Source: Polynucleobacter sphagniphilus (GTDB lineage Bacteria > Pseudomonadota > Gammaproteobacteria > Burkholderiales > Burkholderiaceae). From it: a stretch of 64,000 nucleotides of DNA. A program made the translations under genes and the position numbers. The notes beneath the pieces are model-generated. The model saw only the letters and a program-made list of their open reading frames with translations. It was not told where the DNA came from and ran no database searches. The stretch spans positions 186,001 to 250,000 of the forward strand of contig NZ_MPIY01000017.1 of assembly GCF_001953355.1 (NCBI RefSeq). The letters are read 5' to 3'. Of the stretch, positions 63,308 to 64,000 are shown piece by piece; the stretch's first letter is position 1, and each line of letters opens with the position of its first letter.

Positions 63308-63988
63308 ATGGCACGGCAAGCGCGCACTGTCATTCCTGGCCAAGCAATGCATGTCATGGTTCGTGGCAACAACCGTGAAATACTCTTCTTTAAAGATGCC
63401 GATCGCAAGATCTATCTAGATTGGTTGAGAGAGGCTGCGCAACAATTTGCTTGTTCCGTTCATGCATTTGCCTTGATGCCCAATCATGTGCATTTATTGC
63501 TTACACCTCAAAATGAAGATTCCCTGGCAAAGACAATGCAGTCCTTGGGTAGGCGTTACGTCCAATACTTCAATCAGCAGCATCATCGTTCAGGCACTAT
63601 TTGGGAAGGTCGTTATCGATCCTCTTTGGTTGACCCGGACTATTTTTTGCGCTGTCAGCGGTATATTGAGCTAAACCCGGTGCGGGCCGGATTTGAATCA
63701 GCACCGCAAGATTCTGGATGGACTAGTTTCGCAAATCATATTGGCCGCAATTCAGATCGATGGCTGGTTGATCATGAACATTTCTGGAAATTAGGCAATA
63801 CGCCTTTTGAGAGGCAAATGGCGTGGGCTACTTTTGTAAAAGAGGGATCCCCCCATTGGGAGGATCGTCAGATTACTGAGGCCCTTATTCGGTCAAAGCC
63901 TTGGGTAAGTGACATTTATGCAAAAAAGCTCTTCAAGGATAAGCCGGAGTTAGCGCTGATTCGACATCGTGGCCGCCCTCGAAAATAA
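63308..63988 (+). mobile_element. REP-associated tyrosine transposase (RAYT / Y1_Tnp, TnpA_REP-like) CDS
   Basis: MARQARTVIPGQAMHVMVRGNNRE..., ALMPNHVHLLLTP (HUH), catalytic-Tyr segment RRYVQYFNQQHHRSGTIWEGRYRSSLVD, RYIELNPVRAG. Confidence 0.92.
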
Positions 63989-64000
63989 TTGTTTAAATAC

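Overview
This 64 kb window is a betaproteobacterial chromosome segment. Gene order and rRNA/protein character suggest a Polynucleobacter-like Burkholderiaceae member; this taxon call is recognition from memory, not a search result. From left to right it carries: the 3' end of the atp operon (atpG' atpD atpC); hemE; priA; gcvH; a metallo-beta-lactamase-fold hydrolase; a fatty acid desaturase; tRNA-Arg; a cytochrome c; rsmI; gmhA/diaA; a BON-domain lipoprotein; a second cytochrome c; a complete rRNA operon (16S, tRNA-Ile, tRNA-Ala, 23S, 5S); a tRNA Tyr/Gly/Thr-tuf-Trp cluster; secE nusG rplKAJL rpoBC; rpsLG fusA and a second tuf; the full S10, spc and alpha ribosomal-protein clusters; cutA dsbD; hemB; ysxC; cytochrome c4; lysA; lptM-like; cyaY; aroB aroK; a reduced pilus-secretin locus; ponA; and a RAYT-type transposase. 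Most of the window is conserved housekeeping DNA. I found no CRISPR array, prophage or obvious new multi-gene defence system. The observations most worth a second look are: (i) a two-gene pilus-secretin locus (short PilQ-like plus a 225-aa membrane/coiled-coil protein) where pilMNOPQ is normally found; (ii) mutually exclusive perfect hairpins between rplL and rpoB; (iii) an unexplained structured 0.4 kb intergenic region before the rRNA operon; (iv) a DnaA-box pair between hemE and priA; (v) apparently identical duplicated tuf genes extending into their flanks; (vi) an internal terminator-like hairpin plus promoter separating rpsQ from rplN; (vii) a chromosomal RAYT gene next to ponA; and (viii) low-complexity C-terminal tails on L10 and S3.
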